Part shown: positions 27,119 to 35,586 of the stretch, in pieces | How positions within the stretch are numbered: position 1 is the first letter of the stretch | How the letters are laid out: every line of letters starts with the position of its first letter | Source: Candidatus Dormiibacterota bacterium | GTDB lineage: Bacteria; Chloroflexota; Dormibacteria; Aeolococcales; Aeolococcaceae | Reading direction: 5' to 3' | Assembly (NCBI GenBank): GCA_003153505.1 | Contig: PLZA01000057.1 | Coordinates: 1 to 55,249, forward strand | Length of the DNA stretch: 55,249 nt | The notes under the pieces: model-generated | Database searches by the model: none | What the model was told of the DNA's origin: nothing | The model's input: only the letters and a program-made list of their open reading frames with translations | Position numbers and translations under genes: made by a program

Positions 27119-27136
27119 ACGTAATACGCCTTACGT
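27119..27136. promoter_or_regulatory. Inverted repeat upstream of the padR gene
   Basis: ACGTAA-TACGCC-TTACGT, a perfect 6-bp inverted repeat with a 6-base centre, 45 bases before the PadR-type gene. The outer flanks TACTA and TAGTA are also complementary. Probably the autoregulatory operator. Confidence 0.55.
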
Positions 27137-27180
27137 AGTACCATCGGACGACCATCCACACACGGAGCCAGAGAGAAGTT

Positions 27181-27528
27181 ATGACCCGTCCCACAGGCCA
27201 GCCGCGGTGGCGCGATCCCGGCCTTCTCGTGATGGGCAGCCTCTCCAGTGGAGCCAAGCACGGATACGCGATCACACAAGATGTCAGCAAAACGCTCGGT
27301 ATCGTGCTAGGGCCCGGCACCCTGTACGGCGCTTTGGCGCGACTCGAGGAGCGGCACCTCATCGAGGCGCTGGCGGGTGATGAACGACGGCGCCCATATC
27401 GCCTCACAGCGACAGGGATCCGCGTTCTGTCCGAACAGACTGAGGGAATGCTGCGCTTCGCTGCCATCGCCAAAGCGAATCTGTCGAAACTCAAGCCCAA
27501 CGCTGCGGCGCTCGAGTTGCCGTCGTGA
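27181..27528 (+). CDS. PadR-family transcriptional regulator
   Basis: 115 residues. The winged helix is plain: LLVMGSLSSGAKHGYAITQD, then LGPGTLYGALARLEERHLIE, then RRPYRLTATGIRVLSEQ. It is the short form without the long C-terminal helix bundle. Such proteins repress a neighbouring transporter or membrane gene and are released by a small molecule. The stop overlaps the GTG start of the membrane protein gene by 4 bases (GTGA), so the two form a regulator/effector pair. An inverted repeat lies upstream. Confidence 0.9.
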   Translation: MTRPTGQPRWRDPGLLVMGSLSSGAKHGYAITQDVSKTLGIVLGPGTLYGALARLEERHLIEALAGDERRRPYRLTATGIRVLSEQTEGMLRFAAIAKANLSKLKPNAAALELPS

Positions 27529-28421
27529 GCGCCACCCACACGCGCCTTCACCGCCTGCTTTTGGCGGCATATCCGCCGTCGTTTCAAGCGCGTTACGGCG
27601 TCGAACTGGAGGCCCTCACTGCGGACTCATCGTGGTCATCGCGGGTTGCAGTCGACCTCCTCCTCAACGCCGCTCGCGCGTGGGTTCGACCGGTGAGCAT
27701 CGGCAACGGAACCGAGCGGCGTCGTTGGCGCTTCGAGGCAACCATGTCGACAGTCTTTGTGGCGTGGTGCGTTGCCCTCGTCGCGATGGGCGGCTTCTCG
27801 CGTGGTGTCGATGACTCCGCGCTCCCGGGTCTGCGTTCGGAGCCAGTAGCCTCCTTCTTTCATACCGCTGAATCCAGCTTCTCGATCACGACACTTGTCT
27901 TGTCTGTCGGCCTGTTCTACTACGCGTGCCTTGTGCTGTTGCCGGCGATAAGACGGAACCGGCGTGGCGTCTGGTTGCCTGTGGCCCTGCCAATTGTGAG
28001 CGCCGGCGCGTGGGCCGGTCTTTCCGTTCTGCTTGGGTTTTTGGTTGCACATCTGACACAGCCGGGGAGTCCCGCTCTTGCGCTCCTGATACCGGTCGGC
28101 ATCCTCCTGTTCGCGTGGGTCGCCACAGGCGGCGTTTGTTTTCTCGCCTGCGCCACGGGTGCCACGATGGCGCTCCGGCGTGCTCACCTCCGTGAGTCGC
28201 TCCTCGTTCCGGGCGCCATTGGCGGGGCGCTCCTGGCTGCGGGTATGGTGGTGAGCGCGGTAGCAGCGAGTATTTGCGTGATTGGCCTTCTCGGCTACAA
28301 CCCCGCGTCGGATCTGCTGATTCCCGCCGGTGCAATCGTGGTGCTTCTCGCTTCATCGGCGGTCGCGGCCGTCTCGAGCGTGCGAGGTCTCATTGGTCTG
28401 CGCCCGAGGTCAGCTGCCTAG
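27525..28421 (+). CDS. Polytopic membrane protein paired with PadR
   Basis: 298 residues, GTG start overlapping padR. The first ~70 residues are cytoplasmic, with LHRLLLAAYPPSFQARYGVE, a segment often seen at the start of PadR-associated permease-like proteins ('R...YP..fR..YG.E...'). Then come about six hydrophobic helices (roughly residues 73-90, 120-140, 150-172, 180-205, 225-250, 258-280). No transporter signature is recognisable. The family is commonly linked to PadR genes; its function is unknown, possibly envelope-stress or drug response. Confidence 0.75.
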   Translation: MSATHTRLHRLLLAAYPPSFQARYGVELEALTADSSWSSRVAVDLLLNAARAWVRPVSIGNGTERRRWRFEATMSTVFVAWCVALVAMGGFSRGVDDSALPGLRSEPVASFFHTAESSFSITTLVLSVGLFYYACLVLLPAIRRNRRGVWLPVALPIVSAGAWAGLSVLLGFLVAHLTQPGSPALALLIPVGILLFAWVATGGVCFLACATGATMALRRAHLRESLLVPGAIGGALLAAGMVVSAVAASICVIGLLGYNPASDLLIPAGAIVVLLASSAVAAVSSVRGLIGLRPRSAA

Positions 28422-29008
28422 ATGAGCCCTATTCGGCGGCTCGGTGCAGACGCGTCAGGCACGGAACCTGCGACGGCAGAATACGCATGGACTCCAGTTC
28501 TTAGCCCGCGCCGCTCGTAGGATTCGGCCGCCCCGCCATAGCGTCGACCATAGGCACCAGCGGGCTCCTGCACGGGCTCAGTGCGTATCAGCACGTTGAG
28601 CTGGAAAGCCCCAAATCCTCGTCCTACTACCAAGCCATTCAACGGAATCTCCTTCGTGGGCATAGCCACCACCACTTCCTGTAGTCCCGGCAGTCCTTGT
28701 GGTGTCAATGTGACCGCCTGGACGGTGACCAAAGTAGGCTGATCCTAGATCAGCCACAGAGACTGGCCGGCGGCGGTCGCTTGGTACACCGACATCCTGT
28801 ACTCGCCGCCGTCGCTTGACAACAATAGAAGCATCGCTGGGGTGATCGACACTCCGCTCACCTGATCCGCGGCACCTGCCGACCTTGCTTCCATCGAGCC
28901 GCCGGCCAAGGATGGAAATTGCCGGAATTACGTAGCCGTGACCTGTCAAGACCGCAGCATTCTGCCTCCAGTCGACCGCTAACCGAAAGAGAAATGTGTC
29001 GTACAGTC
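28422..29008. other. Intergenic region with a perfect stem-loop
   Basis: GGCTGATC-CTA-GATCAGCC (28737-28755) is an 8-bp perfect hairpin. Minus-strand frames on either side read MEARSAG...SVYQATAAGQSLWLI (ending at the hairpin) and then VTVQAVTLTPQGLPGLQEVV with GFGAFQLNVLIRTEPV. These look like pieces of one decayed coding region, but I cannot name a family. Confidence 0.35.
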
Positions 29009-29647
29009 TTATCCAGCACGGAGCAGGAAGCGCAAGGTTGACACGAGCCAACCGGCAAATTGGTCGCTGTTCCAGTTGCGATCCGACACGAAGCTAACGA
29101 TCGTGCGCGGCCCAGCGAGCGCCCATAACGTGTCTGACAGGCCTTCCGCGCTCAGGCCCTTCGGCAGCATGTCGTCTGCCTCAAGGCGCTCAGCGAATGC
29201 GTGCAGCTGTTTGAGCGCATTTCGTAGCCCGGCTATCTCCATGGCGGCTATTTCGGGTTCGATCGCAGCCGCTTGAGACCCCACGGCGAGCAGCGCGGCA
29301 GAGCGATCCATGATTCCACTCGAGAGGTCCGCCAGAGCGCGGATACGCTCGTCCAACGTCGGTGCCGCAAACGCGATGTCGTGTGAGCGGTTGAACTGCG
29401 ACCCCTCCGACCCATCTCCGGCGACGCTCGCTCCAATACACCGATCCAGCAGCCGCGCCTTCGTGCCAAAGCGCACATACACCGTCCGCGGAGCCACCCG
29501 CGCCAGTTCCGCCACCGCCAGCAGGGACGTCCCGACATAGCCACGCTCTAGGAATAGACGGGTGCCGGCCTCGAGGATGCGCCGCTCGGTGAGGGCTACG
29601 TGTTCCTCGCGCAAGCCACCAAACGGGCGCTTGACTTCTCTGCTCAT
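29009..29647 (-). CDS. TetR-family regulator next to a VOC-protein gene
   Basis: 212 residues. The DNA-binding part is at residues ~20-65: RRILEAGTRLFLERGYVGTS, then LLAVAELARVAPRTVYVRFG and TKARLLDRCI. The C-terminal part is all-helical with no recognisable ligand motif. It diverges from a VOC-family gene, and a 15-bp palindrome lies between the two starts. It probably represses both genes; ligand unknown. Confidence 0.88.
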   Translation of the reverse strand: MSREVKRPFGGLREEHVALTERRILEAGTRLFLERGYVGTSLLAVAELARVAPRTVYVRFGTKARLLDRCIGASVAGDGSEGSQFNRSHDIAFAAPTLDERIRALADLSSGIMDRSAALLAVGSQAAAIEPEIAAMEIAGLRNALKQLHAFAERLEADDMLPKGLSAEGLSDTLWALAGPRTIVSFVSDRNWNSDQFAGWLVSTLRFLLRAG

Positions 29648-29671
29648 TCGTTACATGATAGCCGCAAATAG

Positions 29672-29686
29672 TGCAGTATTACTGCA
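29672..29686. promoter_or_regulatory. Palindromic operator TGCAGTATTACTGCA
   Basis: A perfect 7+1+7 palindrome, 25 bases from the TetR start and 27 bases from the VOC gene start. An open frame for the VOC gene extends through it, which supports the later ATG at 29713 as the true start. Confidence 0.7.
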
Positions 29687-29712
29687 ACGATGGTGCGATC
29701 AGAAGGTTGGCC

Positions 29713-30204
29713 ATGGATACTCAGGCTGCTGCGATCCCTTTGGCGGGAGTTCACCATCTCAAGCTTCCCGTGCCGGACGTCGAGCGGTCGATGGCGTGGT
29801 ACGCACGAACGCTGGGGTATGTCCGGGGCGTCGAGTTCGTCGAGGGCGGGCGTCTGATGGGGATTGGCATGCTGCATCCGGCGGGAGGGCCAGACCTCGG
29901 GGTGCGATTGGACCCCGAACGCGCCCAGGCGGCCGCCGGCTTTGACTATTTCGCGATCGGCGTCCCCGACAAAGGTTCACTTGATGCGCTGGCGGCGCGG
30001 CTGGACTCGCTCGGTGAGAAGCATGCAGGGGTGCACTTCGCCTCAATTGGGTGGATCCTCCCTGAGCTTCACGACCCTGACGGGCATGAGGTCCGCTTCT
30101 ACACCATGAAGCATCACACCTCGCTGCCTCACAACGGAGAGACACTGACCGTGAACGATCCGCGCGAGACTGCGTTGCGTCACGAGGCGGAGGCGGCCCG
30201 CTAA
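29713..30204 (+). CDS. VOC-superfamily (glyoxalase/dioxygenase-like) protein
   Basis: 163 residues from the ATG at 29713 (AAGG 9 bases before). It starts with GVHHLKLPVPDVERSMAWYA, the first beta-alpha-beta unit with a metal-ligand His, and ends with LPELHDPDGHEVRFYTMKHH, the second unit with HDPDGHEVRFY, where a Glu closes the typical metal site. Family members include glyoxalase I, fosfomycin-resistance enzymes and extradiol dioxygenases; the substrate cannot be deduced. TetR control suggests a response to a specific toxic or aromatic compound. Confidence 0.85.
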   Translation: MDTQAAAIPLAGVHHLKLPVPDVERSMAWYARTLGYVRGVEFVEGGRLMGIGMLHPAGGPDLGVRLDPERAQAAAGFDYFAIGVPDKGSLDALAARLDSLGEKHAGVHFASIGWILPELHDPDGHEVRFYTMKHHTSLPHNGETLTVNDPRETALRHEAEAAR

Positions 30205-30370
30205 ATGCAGCCGGGGCCTCAGCGAAGTCTGCGGGTCCTCAGCACTACCGGTGGCTAGCGGCCTGAAAACCGTATGTGGCCGTGGCCCGGTTTGACGGAC
30301 AAGAACGCTGTGATAACTCCACCGGTTCCACATCACGACCGGGGACTTGACCCCGGATTACGCCGCCGTC

Positions 30371-30555
30371 GACTTCGGATGACTTGCGCCCAGGTAACCT
30401 TGATCGGCGGATGGTGACCGCCGATCGGTACTTGGCAGCGCTCGAAAATGGGGGTGGATAGACATCTTGAGCCTGTTATCGGACATGCCTGAATACAGAA
30501 ACGGATGCTCACCTTCCCAAGGTTGAAGCTGCGGGTTCGAGCCCCGTCTCCCGCT
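30371..30555 (+). repeat. 185-bp direct repeat with tRNA-Gly(CCC) 3' half, copy G1
   Basis: Ends in the 3' half of a tRNA (about 30510-30555): loop TTCCCAA (anticodon CCC), T-arm GCGGG-TTCGAGC-CCCGT, acceptor strand CTCCCGC and discriminator T, the base typical of tRNA-Gly. The 5' tRNA half is missing. The 140 bases before it (GGATGACTTGCGCCCAGGTA onward, including GGGGGTGGATAGACATCTTG) recur at 48601-48785 with the same total length, 185 bases. It marks the left border of an 18.2-kb island. Confidence 0.85.
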
Positions 30556-30837
30556 GCCACAGCCAGTTTCGATCGGGATCGGGTCAGCCTTGAATGCGGC
30601 CTAAGTAGCCTGAAAGTTGAATTGAGACTGTTCTCTCAATCGGTTTGTCAGCGAATCGATTGAGGTTGGTGATCTCAGCGCGTGAAGACGGGTTCGAAAC
30701 GGGATACGCCGGTTCGGCGGCAGGGGAGGAGAGAGTCCCGCGGGAGGGAGCATCGAATTACCTCCCTCGGCTGCTTGTCTGCACGGCCTAGCCAACGTAG
30801 GAACCACAACTCCGACCGTTGACCCGAGTTCGTGGTT

Positions 30838-30853
30838 ATACCCCTGGGGGTAT
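30838..30853. promoter_or_regulatory. CsoR/CstR-type operator upstream of the SQR-like gene
   Basis: ATACCCCTGGGGGTAT, a perfect 16-base palindrome ending 39 bases before the ATG. It matches the sites at 35964 and 38786. Known CsoR-family operators have this G/C-tract inverted-repeat design. Confidence 0.8.
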
Positions 30854-30892
30854 CTGCTATGCTTGGTTCAGCAACGCAGATGGAGGTCTGAC

Positions 30893-32350
30893 ATGGCACG
30901 AGTCGTAGTCCTGGGCGGAGGAATTGCCGGCCATACGGCCGCGCTCCATCTCTCCCGGATGCTCAAGCGCCCTGACGAGGTCGTGGTGGTCACGCCGAAC
31001 TCGCAGTGGAACTGGATCCCCTCGAACATCTGGGTCGGGGTCGGCAAGATGAAGACGGACCAGGTGACCTTCAAGCTCGGACCGATCTACAAGCGCAAGG
31101 GCATCGGCTACGAGCAGGCCCTGGCCACCACCATCCACCCCGAGGGCGACTCGACGCACGACTCGCCCTACGTCGAGGTGACCTATACCGACCCCACCCG
31201 CGCCGGTGAGCATGGGGAGTTGACCTATGACTACCTGATCAACGCCACCGGCCCCAAGCTCAATTTCGGCGCCACCCCGGGGCTGGGCCCCGACGGTCAC
31301 TCCTATTCGGTGTGCACGGCGGGTCACGCCGTCGCGGCGTCGGCGGCACTCGAGGCCTCGATCGCCAAGATGAAGCAGGGCGAACACCAGGTGCTCGTCA
31401 TCGGCATGGGGCACGGGACCTGCACGTGTGAGGGCGCCGCGTTCGAGTACGCATTCAACGTCGAGCACGAAGTGCGCCAAGCCGGGGTGCGCCACCTGGC
31501 CGACATCGTGTACCTGACCAACGAGTACGAGCTGGGTGACTTCGGTGTCGGCGGGCTGACCTTCACCCAGCAGGGATTCCAGACGACGTCGAAACTGTGG
31601 ACGGAGTCGCTCTTCCGGGAGCGGGGGATCCGGGCCATCACCGGGGCCCATGTGATCGGCGTCGAGGAGGGCATGGTCCGCTACGAGCAGCTGGACGGCA
31701 CCAGCAACGCACTGGCGTTCGACTTCGCCATGCTCCTGCCTCCCTTCCGAGGGGTCGACCTCCAGGCGTTCGACAAGGAGGGTGAGGACATCAGTGCCGA
31801 GCTCTTCGCCCCCAACGGGTTCATGAAGGTCGACGCCGACTACACCGCCAAGCCCTTTGAGGAGTGGCGGGCCGAGGACTGGCCGCGCACCTACCAGGTA
31901 CCCCGGTACCCCAACATCTTCGCCGTGGGCATCGCCTTCGCTCCGCCCCACCAGATCTCGCGACCCCGGACGTCGCCCCACGGGACGGTCATCGCGCCGT
32001 CGCCGCCACGGACAGGCATGCCCTCGGGGATCATGGGCAAGCTGGCCGCTACCAACATCGCGGCCATGATCGAGCAGGGGGACGCCGTCCAGGTCCGGTC
32101 GGCCTCGATGGCCGACATGGCCGCAGCCTGCGTGGCCTCGGCCGGGTCCGGCCTGCGCCACGGGAGCGCGGCCTCGATGACCATGTACCCGATCGTGCCC
32201 GACCTCGAGAAGTACCCCGGCACGGGGCGCAGCCTCAAGGACACCTTCGGCGAGATCGGCCTGGCCGGACACTGGATCAAGCTGGCACTCCACTACATGT
32301 TCATGTACAAGGCCAAGGCCCGCCCGGGCTGGCACCTGATCCCCGAGTAG
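30893..32350 (+). CDS. Sulfide:quinone-oxidoreductase-like flavoprotein
   Basis: 485 residues from the ATG at 30893. The FAD fold is at the start (VVVLGGGIAGHTAALHLSRM). Candidate redox Cys are Cys141 (SVCTAGHA) and Cys177/Cys179 (GHGTCTCEGAAFEY), close to the Cys positions of sulfide:quinone reductases. The C-terminal amphipathic segment GHWIKLALHYMFMYKAKARP resembles the membrane-docking end of SQR proteins. Such enzymes oxidise sulfide to polysulfide or persulfide and pass electrons to quinone at the inner face of the membrane. A CstR-type operator lies directly upstream, fitting sulfide detoxification. Codon use is even more G/C-rich than in neighbouring genes, which may indicate a different origin. 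It forms an operon with the 48-residue protein that follows. Confidence 0.88.
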   Translation: MARVVVLGGGIAGHTAALHLSRMLKRPDEVVVVTPNSQWNWIPSNIWVGVGKMKTDQVTFKLGPIYKRKGIGYEQALATTIHPEGDSTHDSPYVEVTYTDPTRAGEHGELTYDYLINATGPKLNFGATPGLGPDGHSYSVCTAGHAVAASAALEASIAKMKQGEHQVLVIGMGHGTCTCEGAAFEYAFNVEHEVRQAGVRHLADIVYLTNEYELGDFGVGGLTFTQQGFQTTSKLWTESLFRERGIRAITGAHVIGVEEGMVRYEQLDGTSNALAFDFAMLLPPFRGVDLQAFDKEGEDISAELFAPNGFMKVDADYTAKPFEEWRAEDWPRTYQVPRYPNIFAVGIAFAPPHQISRPRTSPHGTVIAPSPPRTGMPSGIMGKLAATNIAAMIEQGDAVQVRSASMADMAAACVASAGSGLRHGSAASMTMYPIVPDLEKYPGTGRSLKDTFGEIGLAGHWIKLALHYMFMYKAKARPGWHLIPE

Positions 32351-32364
32351 GAGAGGAGAGGACG

Positions 32365-32511
32365 ATGGACCACACCGCTGATGACATCGCCAGTGCACCG
32401 CTCCCGACGGCCAAGACCCTTCGGGCCCGCACGAGCCTGGTCGCCCAGTTCGGGCGCTTCCTCGCCATCAACCTGAAGATGGCGAAGATCATCCGTAAGG
32501 AACACCGCTGA
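32365..32511 (+). CDS. 48-residue protein following the SQR-like gene
   Basis: ATG at 32365, only 14 bases after the SQR-like stop, with GAGAGGAGAGG just before it. The chain starts MDHTADDIASAPLPTAKTLR and ends VAQFGRFLAINLKMAKIIRK-EHR. The C-terminal half is an amphipathic, positively charged helix that could lie on a membrane or on the flavoprotein's docking surface. Short proteins with the ending '(F/V)xxFxxxNLKMxxxxxxxH' occur beside such flavoproteins in actinomycetes, as far as I recall. Role unknown; a small partner subunit is plausible. Confidence 0.65.
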   Translation: MDHTADDIASAPLPTAKTLRARTSLVAQFGRFLAINLKMAKIIRKEHR

Positions 32512-32546
32512 GCGCTTCGGCACTCGAATCGAAGAGACAACAAACT

Positions 32547-32702
32547 ATGTGTGCAGCAGTGACATGCAAGCAGTGCGGCCGACCGTCCTGGAAGGGGTGT
32601 GGCATGCATGTGGAGCAGGTGCTGGGGCACGTCGCCCCAGCGGACCGTTGCCAATGCCGTGCTCGCACGGCGACGAAGAGACGACGCTGGTTCGGCCGAT
32701 GA
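32547..32702 (+). CDS. Tiny Cys-rich (zinc-ribbon-like) protein, copy 1
   Basis: 51 residues: MCAAVTCKQCGRPSWKGCGM, then HVEQVLGHVAPADRCQC and a basic tail. Six Cys, including a CKQC knuckle, a later GC and a final CQC with a His between, suit one or two zinc or other thiolate sites. Two relatives are in this window: at 39583 (intact) and 34275 (broken). Very short proteins starting 'MCRAVTCKTC' are widespread in actinomycetes, but no function is established. Each copy here follows a sulfur- or metal-related gene. Confidence 0.75.
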   Translation: MCAAVTCKQCGRPSWKGCGMHVEQVLGHVAPADRCQCRARTATKRRRWFGR

Positions 32703-33202
32703 GACCGATCCCGAATCAACCGTCGGTGACTACGCGCGTCGCGTCGTTGCGGCGTACTGCCCTGGATCAGCATCGAACGCCTCCCCACATCCTGGGTTGC
32801 AGAACCAATAGTCGACAGTCTCATACCGGCGGTGTGCGGCCGCGGTCGGAGGGAGTCCGGCCGCTCGTGCAGCACGCAATGCGGGTGTGCCGAAACGGCA
32901 TCTCTGTTTCCAAGGAGACGGACTGCGTGCAGCCCATGCTGCGCGATCGAAGACTTTGTGAGGCAGATCGTTGGGCGTGTGGTACCGCTGTTCGGGCCAC
33001 GCCTACCAACGCACCAGAACCGATGCGAACACTCATCATCCCCAACGACCCACACCCGTGAGACACATCGGTTGGGCAATTACTGAACTGGACTTGTCTC
33101 GCCGGAACTTGGAGTTGGTGCCGACAGAAGGGCTGGGCCAGCACTGAGCGTGCGATGGAGCTGCCGTGCTCCCCATAACCATGGGTCATAGTTTTGAAAG
33201 TC
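32703..33202. other. Intergenic, no gene recognised
   Basis: About 500 bases between the small Cys protein and the CDF transporter. Open frames are present on both strands but have uneven codon use and no family signature. No strong hairpins or repeats noticed. Confidence 0.4.
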
Positions 33203-34129
33203 ATGATTAGCGCAAAACACGATCACGCGATGCCGGGGAATGCCCTACGGGTGTCCTTCCTTATGACATCCGTCATCCTCGTTATCGAGGTCGTTGCCGG
33301 CTTGGCGTCGCACTCCCTGGCTCTACTCGCCGACGCGGGCCATGTCGTGACGGACGTGATCGCACTAGGTCTCGCCTGGTTCGCGGTTGAACAATCCAAA
33401 CGTCCGGCGGATATCCGCCATACCTACGGCTACGTTCGGACGGGAATCCTCGTGGCGCTAGCGAACGGCGTGACCTTGATCGCCATAGCCGTCGCGATCA
33501 CCTACGAGGCTGCTCGGCGGCTGGCGCACCCGGAGGACATCAATGCATTGTTGGTCATCATTTCCGCCTGCGTTGCGATCAGCGTCAATACGTTTATCAC
33601 CATTCGCCTGCGGGGCGAGGGCGAAAGCCTCAACGTTAAGGCCGCCTCTTTGCACGTTCTAGGTGACCTGGCCGCCTCCGTCGGCGTTGTGATCGCCGGT
33701 GTCATTGTCATCACCACAGGATGGCTCTATGCAGATCCACTGATATCGATAGCGATTGCGTTGCTGGTCACATGGAGTGCGGGCCGCATCGTCCTGGACG
33801 CGTCCAATATTCTCCTGGAGGGCGTCCCGAAAGGTCTGGACCTTGTCCAGGTGGAGGCTTCTATCCGGGGAGCCGCTGGCGTGGTTTCGGTCCACAACCT
33901 CCATGTGTGGTCTCTTTCATCGGAATCAATTGCGCTGAGCTGTCATGTCATCATGGAGGTGGTCACGATGGCTGAGAGCGAACGCACTGTCCGCGCCATC
34001 GAGCAGGCACTTCGCCGACAATTCGGAATCTCGCACACGACCATCCAGGTAGAGTTGGGCAATCCCGCCACCGACGATGGCCATGCCGCGGCTGAGCGCA
34101 ATTATCTGCACCCCCCACTCGCCGGGTAG
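33203..34129 (+). CDS. Cation diffusion facilitator (Zn/Cd/Co efflux type)
   Basis: 308 residues from the ATG at 33203 (a TTG 9 bases earlier is possible; neither has a strong ribosome site). It has six membrane helices. The metal-site motif in helix 2 is DAGHVVTDVIAL (H-x-x-x-D) and the helix 5 counterpart is HVLGDLAASVGVV (H-x-x-x-D), the usual CDF His/Asp pair set of Zn/Cd transporters. TYGYVRTGIL is the conserved loop. The C-terminal cytoplasmic domain (HNLHVWSLSSESIALSCHVI) is the metal-sensing dimer fold. It exports divalent metal in exchange for protons. Confidence 0.92.
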   Translation: MISAKHDHAMPGNALRVSFLMTSVILVIEVVAGLASHSLALLADAGHVVTDVIALGLAWFAVEQSKRPADIRHTYGYVRTGILVALANGVTLIAIAVAITYEAARRLAHPEDINALLVIISACVAISVNTFITIRLRGEGESLNVKAASLHVLGDLAASVGVVIAGVIVITTGWLYADPLISIAIALLVTWSAGRIVLDASNILLEGVPKGLDLVQVEASIRGAAGVVSVHNLHVWSLSSESIALSCHVIMEVVTMAESERTVRAIEQALRRQFGISHTTIQVELGNPATDDGHAAAERNYLHPPLAG

Positions 34130-34274
34130 GTGGCAGCAGGCCGACGCGCCAGACGCTCGCCGTTCGTCGATTGGCTGGCACGGTTCTCGCATCGCTTTGC
34201 GTTGATGCCAACGGACGTGGCAAGTGGAAAGTGTGCGGAACGCCTGAGCCCGGAAGAGCATGTATAGAGAAGTG

Positions 34275-34391
34275 ATGTGCATGTCCTACGGGCCGCAGTG
34301 CGCAGGTGGAGCGAGTGCTCGGACATATTTCCCGAGCGGAGCGGTGCCAGTGTGACCGCAAAGCATCTGCAAACCAGGAGGTCCCTTATGG
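34275..34391 (+). pseudogene. Tiny Cys-rich protein, copy 2, frameshifted
   Basis: An ATGTGC start (M-C) at 34275 is followed in another frame by CAQVERVLGHISRAERCQCD-type coding, clearly related to HVEQVLGHVPRDQRCQCD of copy 3 at 39583. The CKxC part is shortened and there is a frame jump between the start and VERVLGH, so no complete protein is made. The remnant runs up to the start of the DUF2892 gene. Confidence 0.7.
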
Positions 34392-34624
34392 AATGCGCTC
34401 GATTTATGGCCAACCCCGTCGGCCGCGGAGTCCGCATCGCTGCGGGTATCGCACTGATCGCTTCGGGCCTGTTCGCCGCATTCGGATTCGCCACCGTTGT
34501 TCTTGTCGCAGTCGGCGCGGTCGCCTTCCTTGCGGGAGCAGTCAACTTCTGTCTGCTTGCCCCGCTTCTGCACGCACCGAACGGCATAAGTCGCTGGAGG
34601 GTTGGCGCTGAGAGTCCAGGCTAA
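34388..34624 (+). CDS. DUF2892 (YgaP-type) small membrane protein, copy 1
   Basis: 78 residues with CAGGAGG before the ATG. The chain ANPVGRGVRIAAGIALIASG, then two short membrane helices and NFCLLAPLLH match the DUF2892 pattern (N..GR..RI..G..L..G...., C.ly.llG). In YgaP and similar proteins this domain anchors a rhodanese; here it is free-standing. Known neighbours are sulfur-transfer and persulfide-detoxification genes, which fits this island. A second family member is at 47667. Confidence 0.82.
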   Translation: MECARFMANPVGRGVRIAAGIALIASGLFAAFGFATVVLVAVGAVAFLAGAVNFCLLAPLLHAPNGISRWRVGAESPG

Positions 34625-34860
34625 GTGACCGGGCCTGGAATCACGTTACTGACGAGTGGACTACTCCCGGACGGCTCGAACAATCGCGTCAATGGCGACC
34701 GCAATCGCCATCGGGTCCGGCCACGGTTCGGTGCACAGAATCTGCACGCACCACGTGCAGATCGCCGATATTCGCAACTATGGCTTCTCCCGTAAAGCGG
34801 ACGTCCGGGTCCTGGGGACCTCCGACCCCGTGGGTCAAGTTAGTGGAGTCGTGTCCAATG

Positions 34861-35293
34861 ATTGAGAAGACTGCCGCCCGGCGCCACCGCAGGAACCGCT
34901 CGCTCGATGACGAGGCGCCGCTGGACCGCGCGAACGTGGATATACATCAATGCCACGAGATCGAAGGCACTGGCGGCGGACGCCGAAGCTATCGGCAGTT
35001 CGTGGCGACTCGTCCACGTTGAGCTAGGCGACTTTGAGCCTACCAGCAAAGCGCGTCGCGGAGGCCTCGACCAGCGGACCCACGATACAACACGGCGGGC
35101 ACCATGGCGCCCAGAGGTCAATCAGGACAGGAAGCGTCGACTCACCGATGACAGTTGTGAAGAGATCGTCGTGAACGTCCACCAGCCACGGGAGTACGGC
35201 ATTGCACTTGGCGCAATGTGGCGCACCAGAGGCGGATGGTGCGACCCGGTTGGCCGTTCCACACGAGCCGCAGGTGACTATCTCAGAAGGCAT
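34861..35293 (-). pseudogene. Thioredoxin (TrxC-like, zinc-ribbon type), broken
   Basis: The start is good: MPSEIVTCGSCGTANRVAPS with two CxxC knuckles (C-x2-C, then HCAKC), then the active site LIDLWAPWCPPCCIVGPLVE (WCPPC). After ATRFAGRLKVA there is an in-frame stop, although the expected next piece NVDESPRTADSFGVR follows straight on, and then the last strands (VQRRLVIERAVPAVAP) are in another frame. So at least one nonsense change and one frameshift have destroyed the second half. It lies downstream of cstR and an AhpD-like gene on the same strand, and an intact thioredoxin at 39208 may replace it. Confidence 0.8.
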
Positions 35294-35304
35294 CGTGATT
35301 CTCC

Positions 35305-35586
35305 TTACGAGCGGAGCGATACCAGGGCGTCGAGCGTGGTATTCACGCGGTCCATCGTCGTCTTGCCGAGCTTGGCTTCAGAAAGACAACCGCGTAACCC
35401 CGAACTCACGATGACGTTCCCTACTCGATCCAGCGCTGCGCGCGCAGCCGATAGCTGCGTGACGATTTCCGAACAGTCCCTGCCTTCATCCACCATTCGT
35501 TGTAGCCCGCGGATCTGCCCCTCCACCCGACGAAGGCGGGCAACGATGGCATCGCGATCCTTATCCGCAAACGTCTCGGCTTTCAT
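35305..35586 (-). CDS. CstR-type (CsoR-family) persulfide-sensing repressor, copy 1
   Basis: 93 residues, all-helical. It has the family opening IVARLRRVEGQIRGLQRMVD and the first sensor Cys in GRDCSEIVTQL. The second Cys is in SSGLRGCLSEA, and four residues before it, where copper-sensing CsoR has His, there is Gly. Cys-Cys without His is the pattern of CstR, which senses persulfides by forming a di- or polysulfide bridge. The ATG overlaps the stop of the AhpD-like gene (ATGA), so the two are co-translated. A matching palindrome lies upstream of the pair, indicating autoregulation. Confidence 0.85.
   Translation of the reverse strand: MKAETFADKDRDAIVARLRRVEGQIRGLQRMVDEGRDCSEIVTQLSAARAALDRVGNVIVSSGLRGCLSEAKLGKTTMDRVNTTLDALVSLRS

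Noticed and set aside
30857..32398. 513-codon antisense frame opposite the SQR-like gene
   Set aside because: It is a complementary-frame shadow with repetitive acidic/basic text. The SQR-like gene on the plus strand explains the codon bias, motifs and operator.
35305..35586. Copper-sensing CsoR assignment
   Set aside because: The His of the Cys-His-Cys copper site is replaced by Gly in this protein and in its paralogue at 38818, which favours a CstR-type dithiol sensor.
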